Notes under the pieces: generated by a model
Seen by the model: only the letters and a program-made list of their open reading frames with translations
The model's database searches: none
Told to the model about the DNA's origin: nothing
Program-made: the position numbers and the translations under genes
In this document: positions 46,801-58,092 of the stretch, piece after piece
How positions within the stretch are numbered: position 1 is the stretch's first letter
Layout of the letters: every line of letters starts with the position of its first letter
Assembly (NCBI GenBank): GCA_016858145.1
Contig: JAEHOE010000006.1
Location: 1,240,001 to 1,304,000, forward strand
DNA length: 64,000 nucleotides
Direction of reading: 5' to 3'
Source of the DNA: Edaphochlamys debaryana
Lineage: Eukaryota > Chlorophyta > Chlorophyceae > Chlamydomonadales

Positions 46801-48911
46801 TGCCCCCCGCCCCACCTTGCGGCTGTTCCTCCGGCGCATGTTTGAGAAGTAGGGCGCCTCGTGGTCCAGGGTGAACTCCACGATGCGCAGGCGGCACAGC
46901 CAGCGGGGGACCATGCCGTCCTTGATCTGCAGGGGAAGGGGGGGTCCGGGCTCAGGGTCAAGGGGGGGGAAATTGAAGAGCAGGGCTTGGCGGAGCCCAA
47001 TGCGGGCCCAGTCGAGGGCCGCTGGCCCGCCGCACGCTGCACGCTTGCCGGGCGCCAGTCACGCCAGCCTCGGCCAGCTCAGTCCGTCACCACTGTCTTG
47101 GCTTCCCAGGCACCCGGGCGCCGGGTCACCTGCTTGCCGCGCCCTGGTCTTACCTCCTCCCCTCCCCTCCCCTCCCCCTACCTCAATCCTATCCCTCATC
47201 CCCAACGCTGCTCCTACCCCCCCCGATATGCACCACCCCAAGCTAAGCTTCCCTGCCGCAGGCCCAACGACGCTCTCCCGCTGCTCCGCTCCAAACACCC
47301 CCTTCACCCCCACTCACGATCTGGTCGAACAGCGGCTGCAGCAGGTCCATGATCCAGCGCTCCAGCCCCCGCTGGTATACCCGCCACACCTTGCGCCAAC
47401 ACATGTTGACCCACTCCACGCTCTCGCCCGGGTCCGCCAGCCCCCCGGACGTCTGCGTAGACGCACTCGCCTTCTCCGGCCCCCCGCTCCCCGACCCCGC
47501 CCCACTGCCATTCGCCGAGGCGCCGCCCGGCCCCGGGCCCGTCCCCGTCGGCCCTGCGCCGGCAAGCGCCGCCGCCGTTGCGGCTGCCGCCGCCGCCAGC
47601 GCCGCCGGCCCGCCGTCGCCCGTTGAACTTAGCGAGCCGTTACCGCTGCCCGAGGCCTCCGCCCCGTTCCAGCGGTTGCTGCCGCCGCCCTTGCCGCCCC
47701 GCGCCGACCCCGGCCAGCGCCAGCCGTCCCCGTCCGGGCCATCCAGCGTGTCCCCGCCGGGCCCATCCAGTGAGTTGGAGGTGGAGGTGGAGGCCGCGCT
47801 GCCGCTGCTGCGGCGCAGGTCCAGCAGCTCCAGCACCTGCTGCGCCCAGCGCTGCCGCGCCACCCAGCGCCCCGCCAGCTGCAGGGCCAGGCTCAGCAGC
47901 ACGCCCAGGGCCACGCCGCCGGCCGTGATGCTGCGCGGGAGGAGGGCGGGAATGGGGTGGCGGGTGTGTGTGGGTGGGGGGGGAGCAGTACGGGGGAGGT
48001 GATTGCTCGCCAGCACGAGCCCCGGCCCCGGCCCCGAGGCTCACGGCTCGCCAGCTGCACGCTGCCTGGCAGAGCCACCCCTTAGCCCTGGCAAGAAGCT
48101 TCAACCCACGAAACTCATTGCTGCACTTCCCGTCCCCATCCCGTCCTCGCCCCGCCCCGCCCCGCCCCGCCCATGAGCACGCACCCGCCCCGCGGCTGCA
48201 GCTTGGTCGGGGCCACCGGCGCGGGCGCGGGCGGCGGCACCAGCCTCTGCACGATCTGCTGCGCCGCCTCCTGCTGCTGCTGCTGCCGCAGGCGCAGCTG
48301 CTCCTCAGCGGGGGAGGCCACCGCCGTGCTGGGGGGCAGGCCCGGAGCAGGCGCGTGCGCGTGCGGGGCGGGGCCCGCGGGCGTGCTGCGCGGCTCTGCA
48401 TGCGCAGCAGGGGCGGTGGCGTGCTGCGGCGCCTTGCTCGCTGCGGAGCCTGCCGAGACCGGGGCCGGGGCTGAGTCGCGTGGTGCCGCGGCGGTGGTCT
48501 GCGGAAGGGGACCACGCGGTGAAGGGGAGGGGGGGGGGTAGTAAGGGCCGGGTGGCGCGTGGGAGGGGGCCTTCGGGGAGGGGGGGCATTCGAGGTGTGC
48601 ACCCCCCCCCTTGTGGGGGCGTCCCGGTGGAGGTAGACTGGGCCTCAGCCAGGCCTCGACCCCGCGACCCCGCAGCACGTTTCGGAAGGTGGGGACATAA
48701 CCAGAGGCAGACTGCGGGCGGCCGTGTTCCGACCGACCTCGTTCACGAGGTCGCAGGTCGCCGACAACCCGTGAAAAGTGAGGACGGCGGGATTCTATCT
48801 TACCTCTGCCGAGCCCACTGCCGCGCCTCGCCGGACTAGGCGTCGCCTGAAGCCGCCCACGCCCACCCGGCCCAAGTCCGCCCGCAACACGCGGATCGCA
48901 TGCCGTTGTCG
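40852..48911 (-). CDS. SMP-C2 lipid-transfer-type membrane protein (plant NTMC2/synaptotagmin-like), first exon missing
   Basis: Exons: 48911-48804, 48498-48185, 47930-47318, 46926-46816, 46565-46470, 46284-46162, 45843-45634, 45392-45303, 45111-44908, 44676-44575, 44354-44244, 43998-41983, 41827-41754, 41519-41429, 40938-40852. They give 1449 residues in phase without an ATG; the start exon lies upstream. An Arg-rich head resembles a transit peptide. A membrane segment (VALGVLLSLALQLAGRW) follows. The SMP domain starts SVEWVNMCWRKVWRVYQRGL and contains YTGGARMLLMLELGEGRW, WLKLRLAPVCPWIGTISFAF and LLTVDLPGLLVLPQRLEI. The C2 domain has LTVTLVEARNLPVWGFPGQS, NPYCRLVLG and WNQEFQFLVEDP. SMP domains carry lipids at membrane contacts; the closest plant type is the plastid-associated NTMC2T5 group. 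Then come a 672-codon low-complexity exon and a C-terminal membrane helix (LMLAAFLLSVAVGLLAVVAW), absent from usual family members. Confidence 0.85.
41983..43998 (-). other. 672-codon low-complexity exon with repeated WWQFWGDG motif
   Basis: A single 2016-base exon with no intron, unlike the 34-70-codon exons before it. It encodes Ala-rich, then Gly/Ser/Pro-rich sequence. Near its end the decapeptide KPWWQFWGDG occurs twice (codons at 42388-42420 and 42200-42232). Between them lies a strongly charged Glu/Arg/Lys stretch likely to form a long single helix. It closes with PVEAIYIPPDLPLEEIAAEV. Confidence 0.85.
48148..48172. repeat. CGCCC pentamer run
   Basis: Five consecutive pentamers in the intron between exons 48498-48185 and 47930-47318 of the SMP-C2 gene. 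Confidence 0.8.
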
Positions 48912-49856
48912 CTGCGAGACCTACACATGTGATAGGAGGCAAGTCGAGGCAGGAACGACAAGGCGGACCCGGTGCTGACGCACCGAGCATGCGGGGTCGA
49001 CAACACGGACCCCGTTCGCCACAAAAGCTGAGTGCCAGCAAGAGGAGGCATCCCACTCACCAGGGGTCCGGGCACGGGGACGCCCACGCCCTTCCACATA
49101 GGCTGGGGTCCTCTCGCCCAGCCCACAACTCAGGCTCCCGCCTGTGGCCGACCAGCCAGGATCCCTAGGCAAGCATTAACTTGGCACGCAAACTCTAGGC
49201 GGCCCACAACCGGGGGATTCGGGCAAAGACTAGCAATCAGCAGAGCTCCTCCTGACAGGTGACAGGCAGCATCTGGTACAGGTGCGAGTGTTTGATGCAC
49301 AACGGTAGCTCTGTGTGCCGACGGGAAGCGGAGCTGCGGGAGATCGACTTGCCCAGTGCGAGATGGAAAAACCACGAGGGGACGAGGGGGTTGCGGGAGC
49401 AGCCCATACACAGACAACAAGAGAGACACAATTGACCCGCTTGTGACCTTGGCTGACGAAGTCGCTGCAAGTGCACTCGCCGAGACCACTCTCGTTCACC
49501 GACCGGGGCTGTCATTTCCTTGAGCAAGGTCGCCATGTGGCGACGACGTCCATGCCAGCACTTAAACGACACCGCTGGACCTGTTGCTGAAGCGGCTGAG
49601 GTGCGCGGCGATGCGTTCGCTCAAAAGAGCGACGCTGAGGGCTAGCGCGGTCGCTGCAGCAGGGACACACAAGCTCTTCAGATTATTTCGAGTGTCGCTG
49701 CGGGGCCAGGGTCAGCTCTCGGCGCAAAGCAACTCCCATCGGCGTTGACCTGCCGACCACGTCGCTCTGTTGCACGAAGTTTAGCGCTCGCCCGCTTCAA
49801 ACTATACTGCCACACGCTACAGCCAACGCACGTGTCCCCTTGCCCTCTTGGCACAG
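48912..49856. other. Divergent region between SMP-C2 and phosphatase genes
   Basis: Must contain the unseen first exons and promoters of both divergent genes. On the minus strand, ATGs and weak donors exist between 48990 and 49560, but none gives a clear phase-0 junction to the exon at 48911. On the plus strand an ATG at 49611 opens an Arg/Ala-rich frame that could be the phosphatase leader exon. Confidence 0.4.
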
Positions 49857-52800
49857 AATGATGTCCCGGTCTCTGCGGACGATGTGGAAGTTACGGACAC
49901 GAAGGGCGGCGCTGCTGTGCCAGCGAACACGTGCTGCGGACTGGAGCTCCGCGCCGGGGACATCCACGGACCCTACTTGAAGGCGGGTGCACGGCTGGGC
50001 CCGGGGCGGCGTGTCAGACCCCGTACCACGCAACCGTAGATACGAAGGCGGGCACCGACTCAGCCTGCAGTCGGACCCCTCTGCCCTGCCCCACAGTTCT
50101 GGGGCCTGGAGCCACAGCAGACCTCCTCAGAGCCCTTCAAGCCGACCATCCAGCTCCCGGATCCAGCGGACCCGCGCTTCCTCAACCAGAAGCTGCGCCT
50201 CAACTCCTCAGGTGCGGCCGGGGCTGCTGCAGCGACAGCACAACAGGCCGTGCCTGCTCCTAGCCTCACCGTGGGAGCTGCAGGCATCCGCGGAAGTGGC
50301 TGTCCGGACGGGAACGGACAGGTCGGTCTGGCCGAACGGGACAGCAGCTGGGGAGGCGAGGACGGAGCATGAAAGACCGGACGGAGCATGCACTGGCGAC
50401 AATGGGCGCAGGAATGCTCAGGCCTTGCGAGGCCAACAGGGAGCTGCGGGTGCAGGCCGGAGCCCTCGGGGCCCTCTAGCCCACGCTACAACTGGCCGAC
50501 AGCCTGGGAAGGGGCAGCGCGCACGTCCTCATCCCCCCCCCGTGCCTGGGCTCCCGGAGCTGGAGTCGGGGCCCAGGTCTGCGTTACTCGGGGCCCAGGT
50601 CTGCGTTACTCCTGAGGCGAGCAGACGCTGAAGCCCGTGTTACGCGGCTGTCCCACACCTGCACCCCGCAGTGGCGGCGGCCGCGCCCAAGAAGGGCAAC
50701 CAGCGCATCTGGCTGGGGAGCATCCTGATGGTCACCAAGGTGCGAAGCGTTATCGACATGCCCAGCCGACATTTATAAAGGACCTGTGCTCGTGCTGCAC
50801 AATGGGGTCAGCAGTTGGTCCACCAAGCCCCAGGCGGGCTGCAGCCAGCCTTGGCGTGTCATCCCATAGCAATGGTGCCTGGCTTGCCAGCCGCACAGCG
50901 CTGAACCTGGGCCGGTCTCCGCCTGCCCGCCTCCCCGCAGGCGCCCTCCCTGGACGTGGTGGTGACGGTGCAGGACCAGGGCAGCCCCAACCCCGTGATC
51001 CTGGACGGGGAGATCCTGGAGGAGTACGGCGGATGGACGGCGACCCGGTTCCGGATCCGGTTGCCCGTGGGGCAGGAGGAGAAGAAGGCAAGCAGGCCCA
51101 GGGGCGATCGGGGTGGGGGATGCAACCACGGCCCGGACTGGACACGACTGCCACCAGCCTGGCATGCTTTGAGCAGCCTGACTGGGGTTTCGTGAGCGCT
51201 GAAGGATGGAATGAAGCGAGCGTTCTGGCAATGTATGAACGGGATGGGGTCAACTGAACTGCAACGTCTCTCTGCCTGCAGGTCACCTACACGGTCAGTC
51301 TGGGGCTGTCGCTCGGAGTGGAGAGGCGGTGGAGCTTGTGGGGGACCAGGCCCAACGCCCGTGCGCACGACAGCCCCAGCGACAGCTGCTATGCTTGGCA
51401 GTCACTTGAGTTCCGTGGCGAGCCGTAGGCCTCGATCCTCAGGGGGGAGGTATCCCATCCAACGCGCCCCCGTTCCTCTGCGTTGGCCGTCCGCGCAGGT
51501 CACCGTCTCGGGGAAGGAGGTGACGCCGCCCGGCGGCGGTCACTACAGCTTCTACATCGCAGGTCAGGGGCTTCGTGGGCCGGGTGGTATTGGAGCGTGC
51601 GCTCGCAGCTCGAGGCACCGTACCGCGACGGCACGGGCCCGGAGCCTCACGGCCCGGCAGCCGTGCGGCCATGCCCTTCCCTCACCCGTACCCCGCCCCA
51701 CACGCGGCGCCACCTTCCCACCCGCATGCCCGTAATGCCGCCACCACCGCTGCTCCCCCAGGCATGAACCAGCCCGCGCACTGGGGCTACTACTCGTGCT
51801 CGGGGTTCTGCGACGTGTCGGCCAAGAAGATGGTCCGCAAGTGGGGGGGGCTCAAGCCGCTGTGGGAGGACGTCAAGGCGGTGCACGCCAAGGTGGGGCT
51901 GCGGGCGTGGGGGCTGGCACCGCGGTTGGGCCCTGCGGAGGGGCTTGCCGGTGCGTGGGACGTCAAGGGGCCCGGCGCAGCGCAGCGGAAAGGCGGGCCT
52001 GTTGGGGCCAGGGGCGTTGGGTCCCGGGACTGCTGCCACCCTTTAAGGCCTATGCTTGCTCAGTCGCTCACCCCGTTGGCTTCGCACTGTCCGCAGAACC
52101 CCCTGCATGTGCTGGTGGGCGGAGGCGACCAGCTGTACAACGAGTGAGTGAGGAGCGGCCCGCAGCCGTGCTCGCGCCGCCCTTCACCCCACCCGGCGGG
52201 GATGGGCATGACCTTCCGGCACCCTGTCACAACGCTTCCCCACCCCTCTCCATCTCCATCTCTGTCCCCGACCCCCACCCGACCCCACCTCATCCCACCC
52301 CAACCCCGCCCCACCCCACCCCCAGCGACGTGTGGACGCTGCCCAGCCTGCAGCCCTTCCTGGACATGCGCGCCAAGCACCAGGCGGAGCGCGAGGCGCG
52401 CAAGCAGACGCCCTTCACTGCGGCCATGGAGGAGCAGGTGGACGCGTACTACTTCCACCACTACTGCGCGCACTTCTCCTCGGTGAGGGGCGGGGAACGG
52501 AGAGGAGGGGAGGGGAACCCGTGGGCAGGAAGCTGACAGCTGAGCAAGAGCGCCAGGTTGAAGGGCGTGGCAGCCGGAGCCGCAGCGGCAGGCACACTGT
52601 GTGCGGGTGTCTTTTTATTGCGTACGTGAGGAGAGGGACGGGGCCTGTCGTTCAACCCTGCCCTGCGCGCCCCGTGGTTACCCCCTGCAGGAGGTGGTGG
52701 GGGACGTGTACGCCAACGTCCCTCAGATCATGAGCTGGGACGATCACGGTACGGCCTGGGAGTGGCGTGGCATGTGGCGGCCATGCGGCCCCGCCTCGGC

Positions 52801-55800
52801 TTCATTTAGTTTCAGCCGTTTCCCTCCACAGCCTCCATTTTGCGACCTGGGGCGCCCGCCACCCCCACCCATGACTACACATCGCTGCTTTCCGCCGGCC
52901 CTACCCTTCCTTGTCCTACGTGCAGCTATTGAAACACCCACCCGCGCACCCGCTTCCAAACCCGCAGACATCTTCGACGGCTGGGGCTCCTACCCGGACT
53001 ACCTGCAGGACTCGGTGGTGTTCCGGGGCATATTCAAGTCCGCCAACCGCTGGTACTGCATCTTCCAGCAGCACTGCAAGTGAGGCGGGGGTGGAGGGGC
53101 TTGGACATCGGAGCCCCGGGCCTGTGCGCGACGCCACCTCTAGCCCGGAAACCCGCAGCTCCGCACCGCACCCCGCTTGGCCGCTCTGCCCCCCTAAGCG
53201 CCCCGCCCCTGGCCCGCTCCCCAGGCCGGAGGAGAAGGAGGCCATCACGGTGTACGAGGTGGGCGGCCGCACCGCCATCGTGACCGCGGACCAGCGGCAC
53301 CGGCGGCTGCGCGCGCAGATCATGCCGCTGGAGCACTACATGCAGCTCACCAACCTGTGCTCGGGGCTGCCCGAGGGCGTGGAGCACGTGGTCTTCGTCT
53401 TCACAGTGCCCGTGGTGGGGTGGGGGGCGGGCGGGTCGAGTGACTGGGAGGGGGTGGCCGGAGGCGGGAGCCTCTTGAACGAGATGAGGCCAGGGCGGGC
53501 AGGTGGTGGAGCCGTGCAGGTAGCTGTGGGGCAGCATGGGTCGCTGCTGCGAGGTGTAGGGAAGGGCAAGGCGTTTAGGCCAACGCTCCCCCGCGCGCCC
53601 CCGCCCCCAGGTGTACCCGCACGTCCGCGGCGCCCAGAAGGTCCTCCGCGCCGTCAACAACCACTTCATGCGCAAGATGATGCGCGCATTCGGTGAGCGC
53701 GCGCCCCTGAGCCACTCGGGTGGGCCTCGACAGGGACGGACGGGGCGGCAGGGGAGCTGGGGCTGGGGGCGCCTGCCGCTGCGCCGCTCCAGGGTCCAGC
53801 CTCCGCTGCGCAGGCCGCCTCCTCCCTCGCCACCTCCCATCCTTCCCTCCCCCTTTCCCCACCTGACACCCCCCTCACCACCGTCCCCCCCAAGGCGTGG
53901 GCCTGTTCAACAAGTTCGGGGAGCCCGAGCTCATGGACGACCTGGACGACCACTGGACGGCGCGGAGGTGGGGGTCCAGGGGGGAGGGAAGGGGGCGTGC
54001 GTGGCGGGCCGCGTGTTGACTTATCGTAGCTGCGGGCAGCCTGACTTCACGGCTGGCCGGTCCCTGCATCCTGTACTCTCGCTGACGCTCGGCAAGATAA
54101 TAGTCCGCTAAACTACATGCCAACTCGTTCCTCCGGCCCTGTCCCCGCCCCCCTGCAGCCACCATGACGAGCGGCGCTTCCTGATCGAGCACCTGCAGAT
54201 GCTGGCCAAGTACCGCGGATGCCGAGTGACGCTGGTGTCGGGCGACGTGCACGTGTGCGGCGCGGGCTACCTCATCTCGCGCCCGCGCCCGCCCAAGGAG
54301 CAGCGGAAGCACGACTTCAGGTGCGGCCGGGGCGCGGGGCTCTCATGCAGCTCGGCACAGCTGCTCAAGTCGTTAGCGGCCACCCACCAACGCACCCACC
54401 CGCACGCCCACCTTCGAGCAACGTGCTCATCCACCCATCCACCCCCGTGCGACCCAGGTACATGGTCCAGATCGTGAGCCCTTTAAGCCCTTTCCCCAGC
54501 TCCCTTTCCCCAGCTCCCTTTCCCCAGCCGGCGCTTAGAGCTTCTCAGCCGGCGCTTACAGCTCCTCAGCCGGCGCTTAGAGCTCCTCAGCCGGCTCCGC
54601 CTCCTCCTCCGCCTCGGCCTGGCGCTTGCGGTTGCGCGCGGTCTTCTCCACGCTGCTCAGCGGCTTCTCGTCATGGTGAGGTGACCCGCGGGTCGCTGCC
54701 GAAAGTGTGCTGCACAGTTCCAGCAGCCACTCCCAGCAGCCAGTTCCAGCGAGTTCAGCAGCCAGCAGCCATGACCAGCAACGCCAAGCGCCAAGCCAAG
54801 CGGGCAGGCTCAGCTGCTGGCTGGACAAGGTGTAAGGTGCCGCCGTAAGGTGCCATGTAACATGCGACCAAGCGAGTTATCGCGCAACCAGCCCGTGGTC
54901 TTAATTAACTTAATGGTGCTTGTCGGCGCGGCGAGGCGCAAGTTCTGCCCCCTCAGTGTTTTTTCCCGCCCTCCCGACCGGCCCCCTCAGGTACATGGTC
55001 CAGATCGTGTCAAGCGCCATCGTCAACGCGCCCCCGCCCAAGGTACAGAACCAGGGGCCAGATTTCGCCACCCACAACCGCTCCTCCCTCATCGGCATTG
55101 CCCTGGGTCCCAAACTGCCTAAACCCTATGGTGTCACCTTCCCCGCCGGCCCTTGCCTCCCCGGGGCCGCGCGCCCGCGCCCGTCCCCTGGCTCGCCTTC
55201 ACCAACTGCACCCTCCCTCCCTTTGCCTCTTCCTCCCCACCACCACCACCACTACTCTTCAGGGCCTGATGCGGCTGCTGGACCTGTTCACCAAGGGCGG
55301 CAAGATCAACATGACCACCAAGCACAACATGTTCAGGATCATCGGGTGGGTGGGGAAGGAGGGCTCGCGGCACCAGGCGCTGGCCGCATCGGGAGGCCGT
55401 ACGGTAGCCCGGGGTTGGTGTTGGGGGCCGGGGCCTACGTTGCGTGGCGTCGGGCCTTGAGCAGGCGAGGACAGGAAGGGCTGGTGGCTTGCGGCGGGGG
55501 TTGCCAGCGTTTAGTGTCTCACCGCCTGCTCCCTCGCACGGGTGCCCGCAGGGCGCACATGGGGCGCGTGGGGCAGCCGCTGTCGAACAAGCGCAACTGG
55601 TGCCGCGTGGTGGAGCACATGGTGAGGGGCTGGGCGCCTTGTGCTGCCATGCGCCTGCAGCCCTGTTGGCTGGAACTGGGTCGGCCCCTTCCCTGTCCCT
55701 GGAGAGGAGGCACGCCCGGGGTCGGCCATGCAGAGCTGGCGCACTGCTCTGCAGGGCTCGCAGCTGTGAGGTTAGCAGCAGGGAAGCGCGTGCGTGTCCT

Positions 55801-56570
55801 CACGAGCCCTCGCCCCCTCAACCCATGTCCTGCAGCCGAGCGGGCCGGACAGCCTGCGCGCGGGCGGCCTCACCTTCAACCTCCGCATCGAGGTGCGTGA
55901 TGGGTGCGGCCAGGCCCGTGCCGGTGTTCACAAGGAGGCGCTCCTAGCCCCCCCTCCCTTCCCCCTGTGGCCGCTGAGCTGCTGCTCCCTCCGGCTCCAC
56001 CGCAAACAAGCTCATCGTGCACAGCACCTCACGCACCCGCCGTGCCCGCCCGCCCGCCTGCCTCCTCCGGCCCTACATGTCATGCAGGAGGACGACGGCA
56101 TGGGGCCTGTGGGGCTGCGCGAGCTGCCCGTGTTCGTGCCGCCGCTGGAGCCGCTGCTGCCGGGCACTGACGAGTACTTCGACATCCACAGGTGGGGCCG
56201 GTGGTGGTTTGGAAAGTCCTAGTTGGCTGGGGGCATTCGCTGGCGCACGCATCGCCGCCAGCGCACGCATCGGCTGCTGAGCAAAGCTGGGCCAGGCCGG
56301 GGCAAGCGGAGACCCAGGGGCTGAGGGCGTAGAGGGGTCGGGGCGGGGGGGCTGTGTGCTTGGCAGAGCAGAGCCAGGCCGGGAGAACTGCGTCGCGGAG
56401 GCAGCACTTACCAGCTGTCTCCTTATGCGTGCGCGATCGGCACCGCCCTCCTGCCCCTCCCCTGTGCGTGTGCCTGCAGCGTCAAGCTCGTGCGCCGCGT
56501 CTGTGGCTGCGGGGCCGGGGGCCCGCAGGCGAGCAGCTACGGGGCCGCAGCCCCCGATGCACCGCTGTAG
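49857..56570 (+). CDS. PhoD-like metallophosphatase, 5' end unresolved
   Basis: Predicted calcineurin-type phosphoesterase of the PhoD-like superfamily. Exons: 49857-49982, 50097-50211, 50672-50739, 50941-51087, 51282-51293, 51499-51562, 51762-51892, 52097-52143, 52326-52482, 52691-52748, 52968-53079, 53225-53414, 53611-53692, 53895-53967, 54159-54320, 54991-55042, 55263-55345, 55552-55621, 55836-55892, 56088-56191, 56480-56570. They sum to 2001 bases, 666 residues from the first visible exon. The N-terminal part (GPYLK, RIWLGSILMVTK, RIRLPVGQEEKKVTYT) precedes the catalytic blocks: VGGGDQLY (metal aspartate), SWDDHDIFDGWGSYPD, HWTARSHHDERRFLIEHLQM and VTLVSGDVHVCGAGYL (GDxH). The end is ASSYGAAAPDAPL. 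Two introns appear to begin with GC (after 49982 and 51087). One exon has only 12 bases. No signal peptide is visible, but the first exon is missing. The substrate is unknown. Confidence 0.9.
51282..51293 (+). other. 12-base microexon of the phosphatase gene
   Basis: CAG acceptor, then GTC ACC TAC ACG, then donor GTCAGT. It encodes VTYT between QEEKK and VTVSGKE, matching the KVTYS block of fungal relatives. Confidence 0.75.
54455..54476 (+). repeat. 22-base direct repeat, copy 1 (duplicated exon start)
   Basis: Identical to 54988-55009: the CAG acceptor plus the first 19 bases of the exon encoding YMVQIV. Copy 1 ends in GTGAGC, a possible donor, so it looks like a truncated exon. Confidence 0.9.
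54477..54987. mobile_element. Insert between duplicated exon starts in phosphatase intron
   Basis: About 511 bases flanked by the 22-base direct repeats. It begins with CAGCTCCCTTTCCC repeats, then three copies of a roughly 21-base unit around CAGCCGGCGCTTAGAGCTCC. On the minus strand it reads HHDEKPLSSVEKTARNRKRQ ending EAEPAEEL and stop (54670-54577), the apparent tail of an unrelated gene. The flanking repeats look like a target-site duplication or repair-associated insertion. No transposase or terminal inverted repeat is visible. Confidence 0.5.
54988..55009 (+). repeat. 22-base direct repeat, copy 2 (functional exon start)
   Basis: Second copy, followed by the full exon 54991-55042 that continues in frame as SSAIVNAPPPK, the expected family sequence. 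Confidence 0.9.
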
Positions 56571-58092
56571 GTCGGCTGGGGCAGGGGGTGCCCGGACGGT
56601 TCGGGCCGCGCTGAGAGGTGGAGTGAGCGCTGGACGACGCTGTGCACTAAATGCAATGGCTTGGGGAGGTGAGATTGGTTCGGTGTGGTGCAGGTGAGCG
56701 ACGGTGTAGGCCGAGGCCCAGAGCCGTGGGCCGTGTGGCGGGTCCATGCAGGGGCGCGACCAAGTGAGGAGCGGGTCGTTGGTTGCTTCAGTGACATATC
56801 AGGACGTATGGTTTTGGGTTCGCAACACTGGCGCTGGGGCAGTTGTTCACAGCGCATGACTTGAGATGGACCTAGGTATGGTGTGGCTGGGTCGTGGGCG
56901 GGCGCGCGGCATTGTGCGCGGTGGCCGGGCGTCGACACTCGTATGAGCGCATCCTGAAGGGCCAACCGGAACTCGGGCCCGATTAATTCTGACGGTTTCC
57001 TCGGGTTATTGCTTTTACTCTCAACTGTATGGTGGATGGTTCCGGGGGGCTGTCAGCCTCCTACCCCACGCCGCGCCCCCACTGCCTGGAGGCTCTAGGC
57101 GGGTGCGGCGCCGGGTGACCAAGACGAGCAAGAGGCTGGGCCCTCGTCGGCACATATGCGTTGGGTTCCTGCGTGATTTGCAGGGCCCACTCCCCTGACT
57201 CATCTCTAAATTAGACACCGGAATCAATCAGCAGCTTATATGTGTTTCGCACGCGCTGTGGGTGGGGATGCCGCGGGCGTTAGAATTTGCCAACGCAACG
57301 CAAGGGGGTTTGCCCTGGCTTGTTGCTGGGTGCGCCTTGTCTGAAGAGAGCGAAGTGGACGAGGCAGCACGAGGGGACAACGAGGTACGACCAACTTGTA
57401 TTTGCATGAGGCGTCCCAGTCTCCTGAGCTCGGGTTGCCCCACTTGCCCCGGGGTCAGTAAGGTCAAGGCACCAGCGAATCACCAGCACCCGTGGCCCGG
57501 CAGCAACCCCAAGGCCACACCCACAGTCAGCCTCTCTCTGACATAAGGATCATGCAGCGTACTCAATCGACCCTATACCCTACTCCTTGCTAAGAGAAGA
57601 CAGACCAAATGAAAGTCACCACCTGCCTGCTGCTCATTACTACGGACCCCCATCGAACGAAGCTCACGACTCCCCCAGTCTTCAGCCCAGCGCGGTGTTC
57701 GCACCCCCCTGCCAGCATGGCAAGCATGAGGTATCGCAAACGCGTCATGTCACGAAGCCCAACCTCCTCGACATCCTGCTTGATCTGCTGCGGGCATGGT
57801 CCGGAAGGGTCCAGTCATAGTCGCTGCCCCCTACAGGCAGCCGTATCTGCCCAGTCCACGCATCCGATTACAATTCAGCCACATAGCATTGCAGTCCTTC
57901 ACCGCTGCTGCAGGGGCCCGCCGTACCAATTTGTACATTCGCCACACACCTGCAACACTGAAGCTCGCCAGCCCCGCACTTTGCGACCCCAGTACCCGCG
58001 CCCTCTCGACGCGTCCACAAGTATCCACAGCCACGGGGCACGTCCTTCGCGGCATCTGATCAATGCTTGCCGCATTGCCTGCAGACAGCTTG
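56571..58092. other. Convergent intergenic region, phosphatase and PP1-motif genes
   Basis: No gene supported. It holds the 3' untranslated regions of the two convergent neighbours. GC falls noticeably between about 57200 and 58000. Confidence 0.45.
57868..57872 (-). terminator. TGTAA polyadenylation word of PP1-motif gene
   Basis: TGTAA on the minus strand, 221 bases beyond the stop at 58093. Confidence 0.45.

Noticed and set aside
48804..49056. Frame starting near 49056 as first exon of the SMP-C2 gene
   Set aside because: Its frame does not match the phase-0 junction required by the next exon; the in-phase frame begins at a CAG acceptor at 48911.
49857..49922. ATGs at 49858 and 49861 as phosphatase start
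   Set aside because: They open a frame that stops at the end of that exon; the conserved GPYLK lies in another frame without an ATG.
54920..55900. Continuous plus-strand frame of 326 codons in the phosphatase gene
   Set aside because: It runs through introns with good GT-AG sites and between parts of true exons; the spliced model preserves family blocks.
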